Source of the DNA: Paenalcaligenes sp035301625
Lineage (GTDB): Bacteria > Pseudomonadota > Gammaproteobacteria > Burkholderiales > Burkholderiaceae_B
DNA length: 37,789 nucleotides
Direction of reading: 5' to 3'
Assembly (NCBI GenBank): GCA_035301625.1
Contig: DATGTW010000047.1
Coordinates: 1 to 37,789, forward strand
The position numbers were made by a program, and so were the translations under genes. A model generated the notes under the pieces. That model was not told the DNA's origin. It saw nothing but the letters and a program-made list of their open reading frames with translations, and ran no database searches. Below are positions 16,914 through 25,344 of the stretch, piece by piece (the stretch's first letter is position 1; each line of letters starts with the position of its first letter).

Positions 16914-17810
16914 TTAATGCGCGCTAATCAGAGTGCCTACGCCCTCATCTGTGAGTATTTCCAGCAATAAAGAGTGAGGAACGCGGCCGTCAATAATATG
17001 GACTGAATTAACCCCGTAGCGAGCGGCATCCAAGGCAGAGGATATTTTAGGAAGCATTCCCCCTGAGATAGTGCCATCGGCAAAAAGCGCATCGATATTT
17101 TGGGCGGAAAGGCGGCGTAACAATTGGCCTTGTTTGTCCAATACTCCGGGTGTGTTGGTGAGCATGACGAGTTTTTCTGCACCCAGTACTTGGGCCATTT
17201 TGCCTGCTACTACATCTGCGTTGATGTTATAGGCTTTGCCGTCCTCGCCGTAACCAATAGAAGAAATGATGGGGATAAATTCGCCCGCCTGCAATGAGCG
17301 GACCACAGCGGGTTCGATGCGTGTAATTTCACCCACAAAGCCAATATCAATCATTTCGCCAGGCTTTTCCTGGCTGGGCAAAAGCTTTTTGTGTACCTGC
17401 ATCAGGCAGCCGTCTTTGCCGGTCAGGCCGACGGCCTTGCCACCAGCCTCGTTGATCATCATCACGATGTCTTGTTGGACTTGCCCACCGAGTACCCACT
17501 CGACAACCTCCATGGTTTCAGCATCGGTGACACGCATGCCCTGGATAAAGGTGCCCTCTTTGCCCACGCGACGCAAGGCTTCGTTGATTTGTGGGCCGCC
17601 CCCATGCACTACGACAGGCTTGAGTCCGACCAGTTTGAGCAGGACAACGTCGTGAGCAAAACTGCGTTGCAGTTGCTCATCGGTCATGGCATTGCCGCCA
17701 TATTTAACAACGACTGTGCGGCCGTGAAACTGCCGAATATAGGGCAGAGCTTCGGAAAGTATTTCTGCCTTGAGCGAAGCAGAATAAGGGGCGTTATTAG
17801 GGGTACTCAT
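16914..17810 (-). CDS. argB: Acetylglutamate kinase
   Basis: Phosphorylates N-acetyl-L-glutamate, the second step of arginine synthesis. 298 residues. The N-terminus has IRQFHGRTVVVKYGGNAM with the phosphate-binding lysine and glycines, then VVVHGGGPQINEAL, the acetylglutamate site FIQGMRVTD, and AYNINADVVAGKMA in the nucleotide half. The length and the extra N-terminal helix before the kinase core are of the arginine-sensitive hexameric type, so feedback inhibition by arginine is likely (inference). It is upstream of the HAD gene by 60 bases. Confidence 0.96.
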   Translation of the reverse strand: MSTPNNAPYSASLKAEILSEALPYIRQFHGRTVVVKYGGNAMTDEQLQRSFAHDVVLLKLVGLKPVVVHGGGPQINEALRRVGKEGTFIQGMRVTDAETMEVVEWVLGGQVQQDIVMMINEAGGKAVGLTGKDGCLMQVHKKLLPSQEKPGEMIDIGFVGEITRIEPAVVRSLQAGEFIPIISSIGYGEDGKAYNINADVVAGKMAQVLGAEKLVMLTNTPGVLDKQGQLLRRLSAQNIDALFADGTISGGMLPKISSALDAARYGVNSVHIIDGRVPHSLLLEILTDEGVGTLISAH

Positions 17811-17884
17811 AATACTGTTTTTCTAGGCCTCAAAGTGATTAACTCTAATTAGACTAGCAGATACTGCGCCCGCTGTCTTATGGG

Positions 17885-18382
17885 TTAACCACGGAGCGCC
17901 TTTTCTACAGTTTCTTTAAATGCAGCTGTGTCATAGAGGCCCAGATAGCGTTTGAGGATTCGCCCCTTTTTATCGATCAGAAAGGCGGTCGGTGTCATGC
18001 GTACATCGCCAAAAGCTTTGGCGATTTCTCCGTCGGAATCACTGGCCACGATGAAGGGCAGTTCGCGACTTTCGGTAAAGTTACGTACATACTCGATGGG
18101 GTCGTGCTTAAGTGCAATAGCAATCACATCAAAGCCCTGCGGCCCGTACTCTTCTTGATAAGCGATATTATCCGGCATCTGCGCGATGCAGGTGGTGCAA
18201 TCAGTGGTCCAGAATTTCACTAGGACTACCTTATCCTTAAAGTCATTGAGCTCATGACGGACCCCCTGGAGGTCTTGAAAGCTCACGTTAGGGGCTGTAT
18301 TTTCATCAGAAAATAGATCGTCACAGGCGGTTAGGCTCAGGCTGATAAAGAGCAGGGCAAAGATGCGTAATAGATGTTTCAT
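17885..18382 (-). CDS. TlpA-like thiol-disulfide lipoprotein
   Basis: 165 residues. A lipoprotein signal peptide ends in SLTAC with the lipid-bearing Cys20, so the protein is membrane-anchored outside the cytoplasm. The AhpC/TSA-redoxin domain follows, with active-site Cys62 and Cys65 in WTTDCTTCIAQMP and the cis-proline segment MTPTAFLIDKKG. It probably acts as a periplasmic reductant; the partner is unknown. It starts 32 bases after the dolP stop and is the last gene of the yraN-gmhA-dolP run. Confidence 0.85.
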   Translation of the reverse strand: MKHLLRIFALLFISLSLTACDDLFSDENTAPNVSFQDLQGVRHELNDFKDKVVLVKFWTTDCTTCIAQMPDNIAYQEEYGPQGFDVIAIALKHDPIEYVRNFTESRELPFIVASDSDGEIAKAFGDVRMTPTAFLIDKKGRILKRYLGLYDTAAFKETVEKALRG

Positions 18383-18414
18383 GGCTTAAGAATGGCTATT
18401 CATGGCTAAATCAA

Positions 18415-19122
18415 TCATTGCACCGGGATTGCTTCGGGTTCAACACGAGGTGCAGGCTCAGAGGTTTTGCCTTGGCTTTTTTCGGCAAAATCTTCTTTGA
18501 TGCTGCCATCTTCTTTGAGATCATCGAGACGAATGTCTTCAAAGAGTTTGACGACTTCGTTAACCCCGGGTACGCCGGAGACTACTTTGGCTGCCCGCTC
18601 GCCTTCCTCGGCAGTGACCCGCCCCTGTAGATATACGACGCCACGTTCGGTGGTGACATTCATGGTGCGGGTAGGTACGCCTTTGGTATTAATCAGATTC
18701 GAGAGAGCTTTGGTGGTGATCCAGGTATCATTAGAGCGAACGCCCATTTCCGTGGGCTCACCAACGCGAAGTCGATCAATGACCTGGACTACTTTATCGA
18801 TTTGAGAGACATGCTCGACTATTTTGTTGCGATCATCTTCGCTAGGGACATCGCCAGTGAGCAGGACGCGACCTGCATACGAGCTGACATTTACACGTCC
18901 GGGTTCTTCGTCCAGTATTTTTCGTGCTTCGCTACTGCCTTTTAGTTGGATGGATTTATCTTCGACTTGTTCCCCAGTGGTGCGTCGGTCGACGGCAACG
19001 ACAGCAGTTGTTGTGGCTGCACCGCCAATCAGCACAGGAGCGCAGGCAGTTAGAAAACCCAGGGTCATAAATAAGCTGAGCAAGATGGCCACAGGTTTGA
19101 GCAGGCGTTGGCTGTTGATCAT
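18415..19122 (-). CDS. dolP: BON-domain outer-membrane lipoprotein, DolP (YraP) type
   Basis: 235 residues with a signal peptide ending in FLTAC (Cys27). Two BON domains follow, roughly residues 63-120 (ILDEEPGRVNV, VLLTGDVPSEDDRNKIV) and 130-195 (TTKALSNLINTKGV, VVYLQGRVTAEEGERA). DolP-type proteins bind anionic lipid and support outer membrane integrity and BAM function. The C-terminal 35 residues are charged and rich in Glu, Lys and Pro. The start overlaps the gmhA stop by ATGA. The order yraN, gmhA/diaA, dolP is the same as around E. coli yraN-diaA-yraP. Confidence 0.9.
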   Translation of the reverse strand: MINSQRLLKPVAILLSLFMTLGFLTACAPVLIGGAATTTAVVAVDRRTTGEQVEDKSIQLKGSSEARKILDEEPGRVNVSSYAGRVLLTGDVPSEDDRNKIVEHVSQIDKVVQVIDRLRVGEPTEMGVRSNDTWITTKALSNLINTKGVPTRTMNVTTERGVVYLQGRVTAEEGERAAKVVSGVPGVNEVVKLFEDIRLDDLKEDGSIKEDFAEKSQGKTSEPAPRVEPEAIPVQ

Positions 19123-19712
19123 AAAGGCTCTCCGAGTAATAAGGTATCAATGCCATCACACATGGCATGTAGCAAAACGATGTGGACCTCTTGGATACGC
19201 ATGGTGCGATGATGGGGCACGCAGAGGTGGATGTCAGTGCTGGCTAAGGTCGAGGCGATTTTACCGCCGTCATTACCAGTCAAAGCAATGACCACCATAT
19301 CGCGTTCATGTGCGACTTGGATGGCACGTAAGACGTTTTCCGAGTTACCACTGGTGCTGATGGCGACAAGAATGTCACCTGTTTGTCCTAAGGCGCTGAC
19401 CTGACGTTCAAACACTGCCTCGTAGCCATAGTCATTGCCAACAGCGGTCAGGATAGAGGTATCGGTGTTCAGGGCGATGCCTGCTAAAGGCAACCGCTCG
19501 CGTTCAAAGCGGCCGACTAATTCGGCAATGAAATGCTGGGCATCCGCGGCAGAGCCGCCATTACCGCAAGCGAGGATTTTGCCATTGTTGGTGAGGGTAG
19601 CAAAGAGCAGTTCGACGGCGGCAGTCAAAGGCTCGGTAAGCTCCTGGGCGCTTTCTTGGAGCGATTGGGCACTGTCCATAAAATGGGCGTGCATATGAGC
19701 GGTGAGATCCAT
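19119..19712 (-). CDS. gmhA: Phosphoheptose isomerase-type SIS protein (GmhA or DiaA)
   Basis: 197-residue single SIS-domain protein. The sugar-phosphate loop GNGGSAADAQHF and AISTSGNSENV are present. The position beside yraN and dolP is that of E. coli diaA, which helps DnaA start replication. However the four residues of the GmhA active site are kept: His60 and Glu64 in QHFIAEL, Gln174 and His182 in RIQEVHIVLLH. In DiaA the last His is Asn. I therefore favour a real sedoheptulose-7-phosphate isomerase that feeds ADP-heptose for LPS core, with DiaA function not excluded. Its TGA overlaps the dolP ATG. Confidence 0.8.
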   Translation of the reverse strand: MDLTAHMHAHFMDSAQSLQESAQELTEPLTAAVELLFATLTNNGKILACGNGGSAADAQHFIAELVGRFERERLPLAGIALNTDTSILTAVGNDYGYEAVFERQVSALGQTGDILVAISTSGNSENVLRAIQVAHERDMVVIALTGNDGGKIASTLASTDIHLCVPHHRTMRIQEVHIVLLHAMCDGIDTLLLGEPL

Positions 19713-19853
19713 GGCGAAATTGTCTGGTAAAAATGAAAAATAGGGGTGTAAAACCCATAAACCTGATACCGACGCTCATGCCTCGGTGATACAAGTTTAA
19801 TCAATAACTGCAAAAAGCTCTATTTTAACGTGAGACTGTTTGCAGGAAGGTAT

Positions 19854-20459
19854 CTACTCGTAAATGATGGCATTGGGCAGCCAATGCAATTGCTGTCCCT
19901 CAAAGGCAATTACATCCATGCGTAATAAAAGGTCTCGGCGTTGCATCGCTTTTTGGTATTCTTGATACGTATGCAGCGCAGCTCGCCGCAGGCGCTGCTT
20001 TTTTTGTGTGCTGATACTGCCTAGCGCACCGCCGTAATCTGTACGGGCTCGATGGCGCACTTCGACCAAGACCAGGTAGGGATCCGACCAGGCTACAAGG
20101 TCAATTTCGCCATAAGGATAACGCAATTGTTGTGCCAATATTTGGTAGCCTTGTTGGCGTAAAAATTGTGCAGCTTGTTCTTCAAAGTGCTGCCCGAGGC
20201 GTTGTGTGGGCGATCCTTTAGATTGGGTGTTTTTTATTGCGGTGGCTGCTGCAATAGCAGTTGCCGGGCGCGCCCAGCTAGTTTTGCGTGCTTTTTGCAA
20301 CAGCTTCTCTTGGGCGTGACGGGCTCGTTGATGGCTGCGTTGCCAGCTAACAGACGTAGATGTTTGTGGGCGGCGGTTTATCGCATTCGACTGTTGGTTG
20401 GATGTAGATTGCGGGGTGGTTGGGTTTTGTTTATTTCTCAAAGAGGTTTTTTTTGCCAT
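19854..20459 (-). CDS. yraN: UPF0102 (YraN) family protein with long N-terminal extension
   Basis: 201 residues, against about 120-130 usual for YraN. The UPF0102 domain starts near residue 87 with QRLGQHFEEQAAQFL, then GYQILAQQLRYPYGEIDLVAW and LVLVEVRHRA. This is the endonuclease-like GEID...EVK/R core of Holliday-junction resolvase type, and its function is unproven. Residues 1-86 are rich in Lys, Arg, Gln, Ser and Thr and look disordered. There is no other Met in the extension; a TTG near residue 54 could be an internal start. The ATG at 20459 overlaps the divergent rsmI ATG on the other strand. Confidence 0.85.
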   Translation of the reverse strand: MAKKTSLRNKQNPTTPQSTSNQQSNAINRRPQTSTSVSWQRSHQRARHAQEKLLQKARKTSWARPATAIAAATAIKNTQSKGSPTQRLGQHFEEQAAQFLRQQGYQILAQQLRYPYGEIDLVAWSDPYLVLVEVRHRARTDYGGALGSISTQKKQRLRRAALHTYQEYQKAMQRRDLLLRMDVIAFEGQQLHWLPNAIIYE

Positions 20460-21381
20460 GATGCCTACAGGGATTTTGGAATCGGTTATTGCACGTATTG
20501 ATGAACAGCAGTGGCCGACTCATTGTTTATATGTGGTGGCTACACCTATTGGTAATTTAGGCGATTTGGGGCTGCGTGCATGGCAAGCTTTGTTGCGTGT
20601 TGATTTGATTGCTGCTGAGGATACACGCACGACAAGGCCTTTGTTGCAAGCATGGGGGATTGGGACTCCTGTGCGGGCGTTGCATCGGCATAACGAGGCT
20701 GAGGCTGCTGCTGCATTGATTGAATCACTGCAGCAGGGTCAACGAGTCGCATTGATTTCCGATGCGGGTGCCCCAGCTATTAGCGATCCAGGTGGCCGCG
20801 TGGTCCACGAAGTTCGACAGGCGGGTTTGCGGGTGTTGGCCATTCCTGGTCCTTCGGCAGTGACGACAGCGTTGATGGCCAGCGGGGTGACCTCGGATGC
20901 CCAGCCTGCCTATGTGTTTGCTGGATTTAGCCCGCACAAAAAAGGGGCCCGACAAAAGTGGTTTGAACAGTGGGCACAACAAAAAGTGCCCGTTGTCTTT
21001 TATGAAAGTCCTCATCGATTAACACAAAGCCTAGAAGATTTGGAGTCTATCTGCGGTCCCGATCGTGAGTTGACCCTATGTCGCGAGCTGACCAAACGTT
21101 TTGAGCAGGTACATACGGCACCGCTAGCTCAGATGTGTGCTTGGGTACAAGCGGATAAAGATCGACAACGGGGTGAGTTTGTTCTGATCATTCACCCGCT
21201 ACCACAGCAGCAGGATACAGGGGTAGATGCGCAGACCGAGCGTTGGTTAGCGGCACTGTTAACTCAACTGTCTGTGCGTGATGCGGTTCGTTTAGCTGTG
21301 CAGGTGACAGGGTTGAGTCGTCAGTTATTGTATGACTGTGCTTTACGGCTGCGTGATGCGGATGAAACTGCGCATAAATGA
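20458..21381 (+). CDS. rsmI: 16S rRNA 2'-O-ribose C1402 methyltransferase
   Basis: Methylates the ribose of C1402 in 16S rRNA, next to the base methylated by RsmH, in the ribosomal P site. 307 residues from ATG 20458; a second ATG follows at once. Tetrapyrrole-methylase fold with LYVVATPIGNLGDLGLRA, DLIAAEDTRTTRPLL, ALISDAGAPAISDPG and IPGPSAVTTAL, and later VFYESPHRL and RELTKRFE, all typical of RsmI. An AAAGAGG stretch lies 11-17 bases upstream, inside the yraN N-terminal codons on the opposite strand. The frame is open further back, but only through yraN antisense. Confidence 0.95.
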   Translation: MMPTGILESVIARIDEQQWPTHCLYVVATPIGNLGDLGLRAWQALLRVDLIAAEDTRTTRPLLQAWGIGTPVRALHRHNEAEAAAALIESLQQGQRVALISDAGAPAISDPGGRVVHEVRQAGLRVLAIPGPSAVTTALMASGVTSDAQPAYVFAGFSPHKKGARQKWFEQWAQQKVPVVFYESPHRLTQSLEDLESICGPDRELTLCRELTKRFEQVHTAPLAQMCAWVQADKDRQRGEFVLIIHPLPQQQDTGVDAQTERWLAALLTQLSVRDAVRLAVQVTGLSRQLLYDCALRLRDADETAHK

Positions 21382-21498
21382 TTAGAACGTATTATTAAGT
21401 ATAGGGGGAGCAGTCAGCCAAAGGGACAGGAATAATGACTTTGGGCGTGGTTGTTTTATCCCAGCCAGCTGAGGCCGATAGGATGCGTACGAAGGGCT

Positions 21499-22497
21499 TT
21501 AGTCCTCGTAGGTGATTTGGGTTGACTGGCCGGTAGTACGTTGCACTTGCATAGCGGCGTTAGCGGCTTCGGTGCGTGAATTAAACGGGCCCAAGCGCAC
21601 ACGATAGTAATTTTGATGATTATTGATGTGGACGGGCTGATTGCTATTTTGCGCCAAATCACTGTTGAGGCGCTGGGCTAGCTCATCTGCACTTTGACGT
21701 GATCGAAAAGCCCCAAACTGTAAAAAGAAACCATCCCGGCGCGCGTCCTCTTGGGTTGCTTGGATTTCACTGGGCTGCAGAGCTGCGCGTTGGCCAAGGC
21801 GTTCTTGACTGGCGATAAAATCACTGAGGGGATCGGCGCTGGGAGCGGACTCTTGTTGTTTATGTGTAGTGGAGCCTTGGTCTGCGCGGGCAAAAGCCTT
21901 GTGTTTTTGGACCGGCTCTTCTTGTTGATAACGTCCGGCGCGAATATCATCGTGGGTGATGGCTTCTACCCGTACCTTGGCATGGCCCGGGCCAATCATG
22001 TCCAGTTTCGAGGCTGCAGCATAAGACAGGTCAATAATACGCTTGCCATGGAAAGGGCCGCGGTCGTTAATGCGTACGATGATGCTTTTGTTGTTATCTA
22101 CGCGGGTCACGCGTGCATAGCTGGGCAAAGGTAGGGTTGGATGCGCAGCAGTCATGGAATACATGTCATAGCGCTCGCCATTGGCGGTGGTGTTGCCGTG
22201 GAATTTTTTGCCATACCAAGAGGCCGTCCCCGTTTGGCTAAAGGGTCGACTGTCTTTGATGGGCTCAAAGCTCATGCCCATGACCTGGTAGGGACGTAAA
22301 TTGCCCTGGGCAAAGGGCTCGATACGAGGGGTAGCGTCAGGAATGAGATGTAAATCTTTGGGGGCATTGGCCATGGGGCCATCGTCTTTGTAGTAGCCGC
22401 CGCCACGTTTTGAGGGCGTGCCCCCGCAACCCGCTAAAATAACAGTCAGGGCCAAGAGCATCAGCAGAGTGGTGATACTTGAAAAAGACTTTTTCAT
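21499..22497 (-). CDS. rlpA: RlpA: septal ring lytic transglycosylase lipoprotein
   Basis: 332 residues from the ATG at 22497. Lipoprotein signal ends in ILAGC (Cys24). The double-psi beta-barrel domain, about residues 90-180, starts GTASWYGKKFHGNTTANGE and includes IVRINDRGPF with the catalytic-type Asp. A Gln/Ser-rich linker leads to a C-terminal SPOR domain, about residues 257-330 (FFLQFGAFRSRQSADELA), which binds denuded glycan at the septum. A TTG at 22518, two bases after the rapZ stop and behind AGCAGG, is in frame and may be the real start, giving seven extra residues; the ATG itself has no ribosome binding site. Confidence 0.92.
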   Translation of the reverse strand: MKKSFSSITTLLMLLALTVILAGCGGTPSKRGGGYYKDDGPMANAPKDLHLIPDATPRIEPFAQGNLRPYQVMGMSFEPIKDSRPFSQTGTASWYGKKFHGNTTANGERYDMYSMTAAHPTLPLPSYARVTRVDNNKSIIVRINDRGPFHGKRIIDLSYAAASKLDMIGPGHAKVRVEAITHDDIRAGRYQQEEPVQKHKAFARADQGSTTHKQQESAPSADPLSDFIASQERLGQRAALQPSEIQATQEDARRDGFFLQFGAFRSRQSADELAQRLNSDLAQNSNQPVHINNHQNYYRVRLGPFNSRTEAANAAMQVQRTTGQSTQITYED

Positions 22498-22520
22498 GGC
22501 GTCAATAAGCACTATCAAGT

Positions 22521-23390
22521 CTAGACCTGCTCGGGGGGTTGATTTCTGTGCCGTACAAGCAGGGGTTGGTGATCAGCAAATATGCGTGCGAGTTGTTCGG
22601 TGACATATACCGAGCGGTGCTGTCCGCCAGTGCACCCAATAGCAACAGTCAGGTAGTTGCGTGTGTCTTGAATGTACAGCGGAAGCCAGCGTTTGACAAA
22701 TTGTGCAATATCATCGATGAGGCTTTGTACACTGCCAAAACGACTGAGCCATTCGGCTACGGCCTCGTCTTTACCGGTGAGGTCACGCAGTTCGGGGTCA
22801 TAATGCGGGTTGGGCAGGCAGCGAACATCGAACACCAAATCAGCGTCTCGTGGCACAGCGCGTTTGTAGGCAAATGACTCAAAGGTTAATACCAGAGGGG
22901 CTCGATCAGCTTGCACGATGTCGCGGACCCAAGCGCGTAATTGGCCTGGGGTGAGATCTGTGGTGTCAATGAGGTATTCGGTCTCGCGCAGAGGCGCTAA
23001 GAGCTCACGTTCGGTTTGGATGCATGTGCTCAATGATGGAGAATCGCCTTTGGCACGCAATCGATCTGTGAGCGGGTGCCTGCGGCGGGACTCGGAATAG
23101 CGCTGTTTGAGTGTGTGATCGCTTGCATCTAAAAAAATAACGCGCAGTGCCAAGCCTGAATCACGTAGGCGTTGTAAGACATTGGGTAGATCGTTGAGAT
23201 CATCGGGGGTGCGGGCGTCAATAGCGACGGCCACGCGCTCAATGTCTTTATTGAGGGCGTGATCCAGGAATTCTTCGAGGAAACGCACGGGCAAATTATC
23301 CACACAGGTAAACCCTGTATCTTCGAGGAGATTAAGGGCTACTGATTTACCCGATCCGGATATACCGGTAAGTAAAATGATCTTGTGCAT
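22521..23390 (-). CDS. rapZ: RNase adapter protein RapZ
   Basis: 289 residues. Walker A is GISGSGKS at residues 9-16; VDNLPVRFLEEF and FLDASDHTLKQRYSESRRRHPL are family motifs. The C-terminal part has VFDVRCLPNPHYDPELRDLTG and CTGGQHRSVYVTEQLA, the region that in E. coli binds small RNA and RNase E. In enterobacteria RapZ controls glmS through GlmZ; that sRNA pathway is not established in betaproteobacteria, so the role here is open. It lies downstream of hprK and directly abuts rlpA. Confidence 0.95.
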   Translation of the reverse strand: MHKIILLTGISGSGKSVALNLLEDTGFTCVDNLPVRFLEEFLDHALNKDIERVAVAIDARTPDDLNDLPNVLQRLRDSGLALRVIFLDASDHTLKQRYSESRRRHPLTDRLRAKGDSPSLSTCIQTERELLAPLRETEYLIDTTDLTPGQLRAWVRDIVQADRAPLVLTFESFAYKRAVPRDADLVFDVRCLPNPHYDPELRDLTGKDEAVAEWLSRFGSVQSLIDDIAQFVKRWLPLYIQDTRNYLTVAIGCTGGQHRSVYVTEQLARIFADHQPLLVRHRNQPPEQV

Positions 23391-23467
23391 GCAAGCATTA
23401 TATAGATTCTCTGGCCATCAGGGAAAGCATTCTATCTAAAGTGCACACACAGTAAGGGGCCTAAGGC

Positions 23468-24403
23468 CTAGTCTTGGTTATTGTTTGGGCGACTTGCAGC
23501 AATGGCTTGGGTTTGGCGCTCGATGAATTCGCGTGTCGTATCAATGCCACGCAGGTTGAGGATGGTATTACGTACTGCAGCCTCGACCAGCACCGAGAGG
23601 TTGCGCCCAGCAACGACGGGCAGGCTGACTCGGCGGATGGGTACCCCTAATATGCTTTGATATTGCGGTGCAATTGGTAAGCGCTCAAAACTTTCTGGTT
23701 TTTCTTGGGTTAGATGGACAATCAACCGCAAGGCCATTTTGCGGCGTACCGAGGTTTCGCCAAAGATAGTACGAATATCCAGCAATCCTATGCCGCGTAC
23801 CTCGAGCAGGTTTTGCAAAAGTTCTGGGCATTGTCCCTCGATCACACTGGGGGCAGTGCGCAGCAATTCCACAGCATCATCAGCGACCAGCCCGTGCCCC
23901 CGAGAGATCAGTTCAAGTGCTAATTCACTTTTACCTAAACCCGATGCACCTGTAATTAGTACGCCCAAGCCTAGAACGTCTAGAAAAACACCATGCATCA
24001 GTGTTTTGGGCGCTAAACGGCGTGCTAAGTACACCCGTAGAATATCGATGACCTCGGCCGAGTCCAGGGCGCTGCGTAAAAGGGGGATGTCATTTTCAGT
24101 GCAGGCTTGAAAGAGGCTTTGTGGGGCGTTATTGGCACCAGCAATAATGATGGCAGGAACACCACTTTTAATTAAATCTTCGATGTGGACTTGGCGCCGT
24201 TTGGTATCAAAACGTGTGTAGTAGGCGAGCTCTTCGTTGCCCAGCACCTGGATACGTGCTGGATGAATGAGATTGAGGTGTCCAATGAGATCTGCTGCCA
24301 TGCCGTCTGAAAGGGTTATCTGCTGGGCGCGCTTTTCGGCAGCAAGCCACTGCAACTTGAGGCGTTCCTGATTATCGACGACGAGGGTGGCAATAGAAAG
24401 CAT
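23468..24403 (-). CDS. hprK: HPr kinase/phosphorylase
   Basis: Phosphorylates and dephosphorylates a serine of the PTS carrier HPr. 311 residues. The C-terminal catalytic domain has Walker A GASGLGKS at residues 152-159, the His138 site in MHGVFLDVLG, HGLVADDAVEL with the paired aspartates, and the family signature LLEVRGIGLLDI. The N-terminal half is the HPrK N-terminal domain. It sits eight bases after ptsN on the same strand, so the nitrogen-PTS enzyme IIA and the HPr kinase are made together. No HPr or enzyme I gene is in the window. Confidence 0.96.
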   Translation of the reverse strand: MLSIATLVVDNQERLKLQWLAAEKRAQQITLSDGMAADLIGHLNLIHPARIQVLGNEELAYYTRFDTKRRQVHIEDLIKSGVPAIIIAGANNAPQSLFQACTENDIPLLRSALDSAEVIDILRVYLARRLAPKTLMHGVFLDVLGLGVLITGASGLGKSELALELISRGHGLVADDAVELLRTAPSVIEGQCPELLQNLLEVRGIGLLDIRTIFGETSVRRKMALRLIVHLTQEKPESFERLPIAPQYQSILGVPIRRVSLPVVAGRNLSVLVEAAVRNTILNLRGIDTTREFIERQTQAIAASRPNNNQD

Positions 24404-24411
24404 GGGGCGGT

Positions 24412-24867
24412 TTAGAGATCAGTTTGTGTGAGCAGAGTATGGATGGTCGTGGGGTCGGTTTCCTGTTGGAGCTGCTCGCGTAGATCGCCGTCAGACATGA
24501 GTTGGGCAATTTCTGCCAATAAATCCAGATGGATTTGAGTGGCGTGTTCAGGAACAAGTAAAAAGAAAAGCAGGTTGGCTGTGCGCCCGTCACTAATGTC
24601 AAAACGGATGGGCTCGCTCAAGCGCATGAAAGCGCCAATGGGGTCCTTGAGGTCCTTGATGCGGCCGTGGGGGACAGCGACCTGGTGTCCCAGCGCAGTA
24701 GAGCCAAGGCGCTCACGAGAAATCAGGCTATGAAATACCGCGGTGCGAGCAATGCCCTGGTTATTTTCAAAGAGCAAGCCTGCTTGTTCAAAAGCACGTT
24801 TTTTGCTGGTAGCAAGAATATCCAAAATGATATTGGAAGGGGGCAAGATACGCGATAGTAAGCTCAT
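24412..24867 (-). CDS. ptsN: Nitrogen PTS enzyme IIA (EIIA-Ntr)
   Basis: 151 residues of the PTS EIIA type 2 fold. The phosphorylated histidine is His67 in GHQVAVPHGRI, with the conserved SRERLGSTALG before it and FFLLVPEHATQIHLDLLAEI after. In proteobacteria EIIA-Ntr regulates K+ transport and related systems by its phosphorylation state and is classically linked to rpoN. Here rpoN is not adjacent. A terminator separates the gene from hpf, so ptsN may have its own promoter in 24868-24933. Confidence 0.94.
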   Translation of the reverse strand: MSLLSRILPPSNIILDILATSKKRAFEQAGLLFENNQGIARTAVFHSLISRERLGSTALGHQVAVPHGRIKDLKDPIGAFMRLSEPIRFDISDGRTANLLFFLLVPEHATQIHLDLLAEIAQLMSDGDLREQLQQETDPTTIHTLLTQTDL

Positions 24868-24933
24868 AGATCAACGGATGTTGGCGAAGCAGTTAGTTAG
24901 AGTATTCATTTTTATACGAATAGGGGAAATAAT

Positions 24934-24961
24934 AAAGCCCCCAAGGTTGTTTGGGGGCTTT
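24934..24961 (-). terminator. Terminator between hpf and ptsN
   Basis: AAAGCCCCCAA at 24934-24944 and TTGGGGGCTTT at 24951-24961 form a perfect 11-bp stem with a six-base loop. Read in the direction of hpf the stem ends in CTTTATTATTT, a T-rich tail. It is 57 bases after the hpf stop and 67 bases before the ptsN start. The same stem could act on the other strand (CTTTATTGATT), though no plus gene needs it. Confidence 0.8.
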
Positions 24962-25017
24962 ATTGATTGGCTAGGTAATCATTTTGGTGTTTTCATGCAA
25001 CCGAAAGCCAATAAAGG

Positions 25018-25344
25018 CTAAGGACTGGGAATCTCCATCCGTTTGTGGGATTCATGGCCGTGGTTTTGTTGTTTGCCTTTGTGTTTGACCACTTGGCGTT
25101 CTACTTTGTCGGCGAGTAGGTCAATAGCGGCGAGCATGGACTCGGCTGTGGCCTGACTGTGAATGTCCTTGCCGGGTAGACGCAGTGTAACCTCGGCGAT
25201 GTGATCAACGCGTTTGACCGAGAGAATCACTTGAGCATCGATGACGCTGTCAAAATGGCGCGAAATTTTGCCAATTTTGTTCTCGACATAACTGCGAATT
25301 TCGGGGGTTACCTCTACACTGCGGCCAGTAATGCTGATGTTCAT
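25018..25344 (-). CDS. hpf: Ribosome hibernation promoting factor, short form
   Basis: 108 residues from ATG 25344, which has AAGGAG seven bases upstream. The HPF/YfiA fold is seen in MNISITGRSVEVTPEIRSYV, KIGKISRHFDSVIDAQVILS and DIHSQATAESMLAAIDLLADKVERQVVKHK. The absence of the long C-terminal dimerisation domain marks it as the short HPF found with RMF-type or EIIA-Ntr contexts in proteobacteria. The last 15 residues are His- and Lys-rich. It is followed by a terminator. rpoN, expected upstream, is missing. Confidence 0.94.
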   Translation of the reverse strand: MNISITGRSVEVTPEIRSYVENKIGKISRHFDSVIDAQVILSVKRVDHIAEVTLRLPGKDIHSQATAESMLAAIDLLADKVERQVVKHKGKQQNHGHESHKRMEIPSP

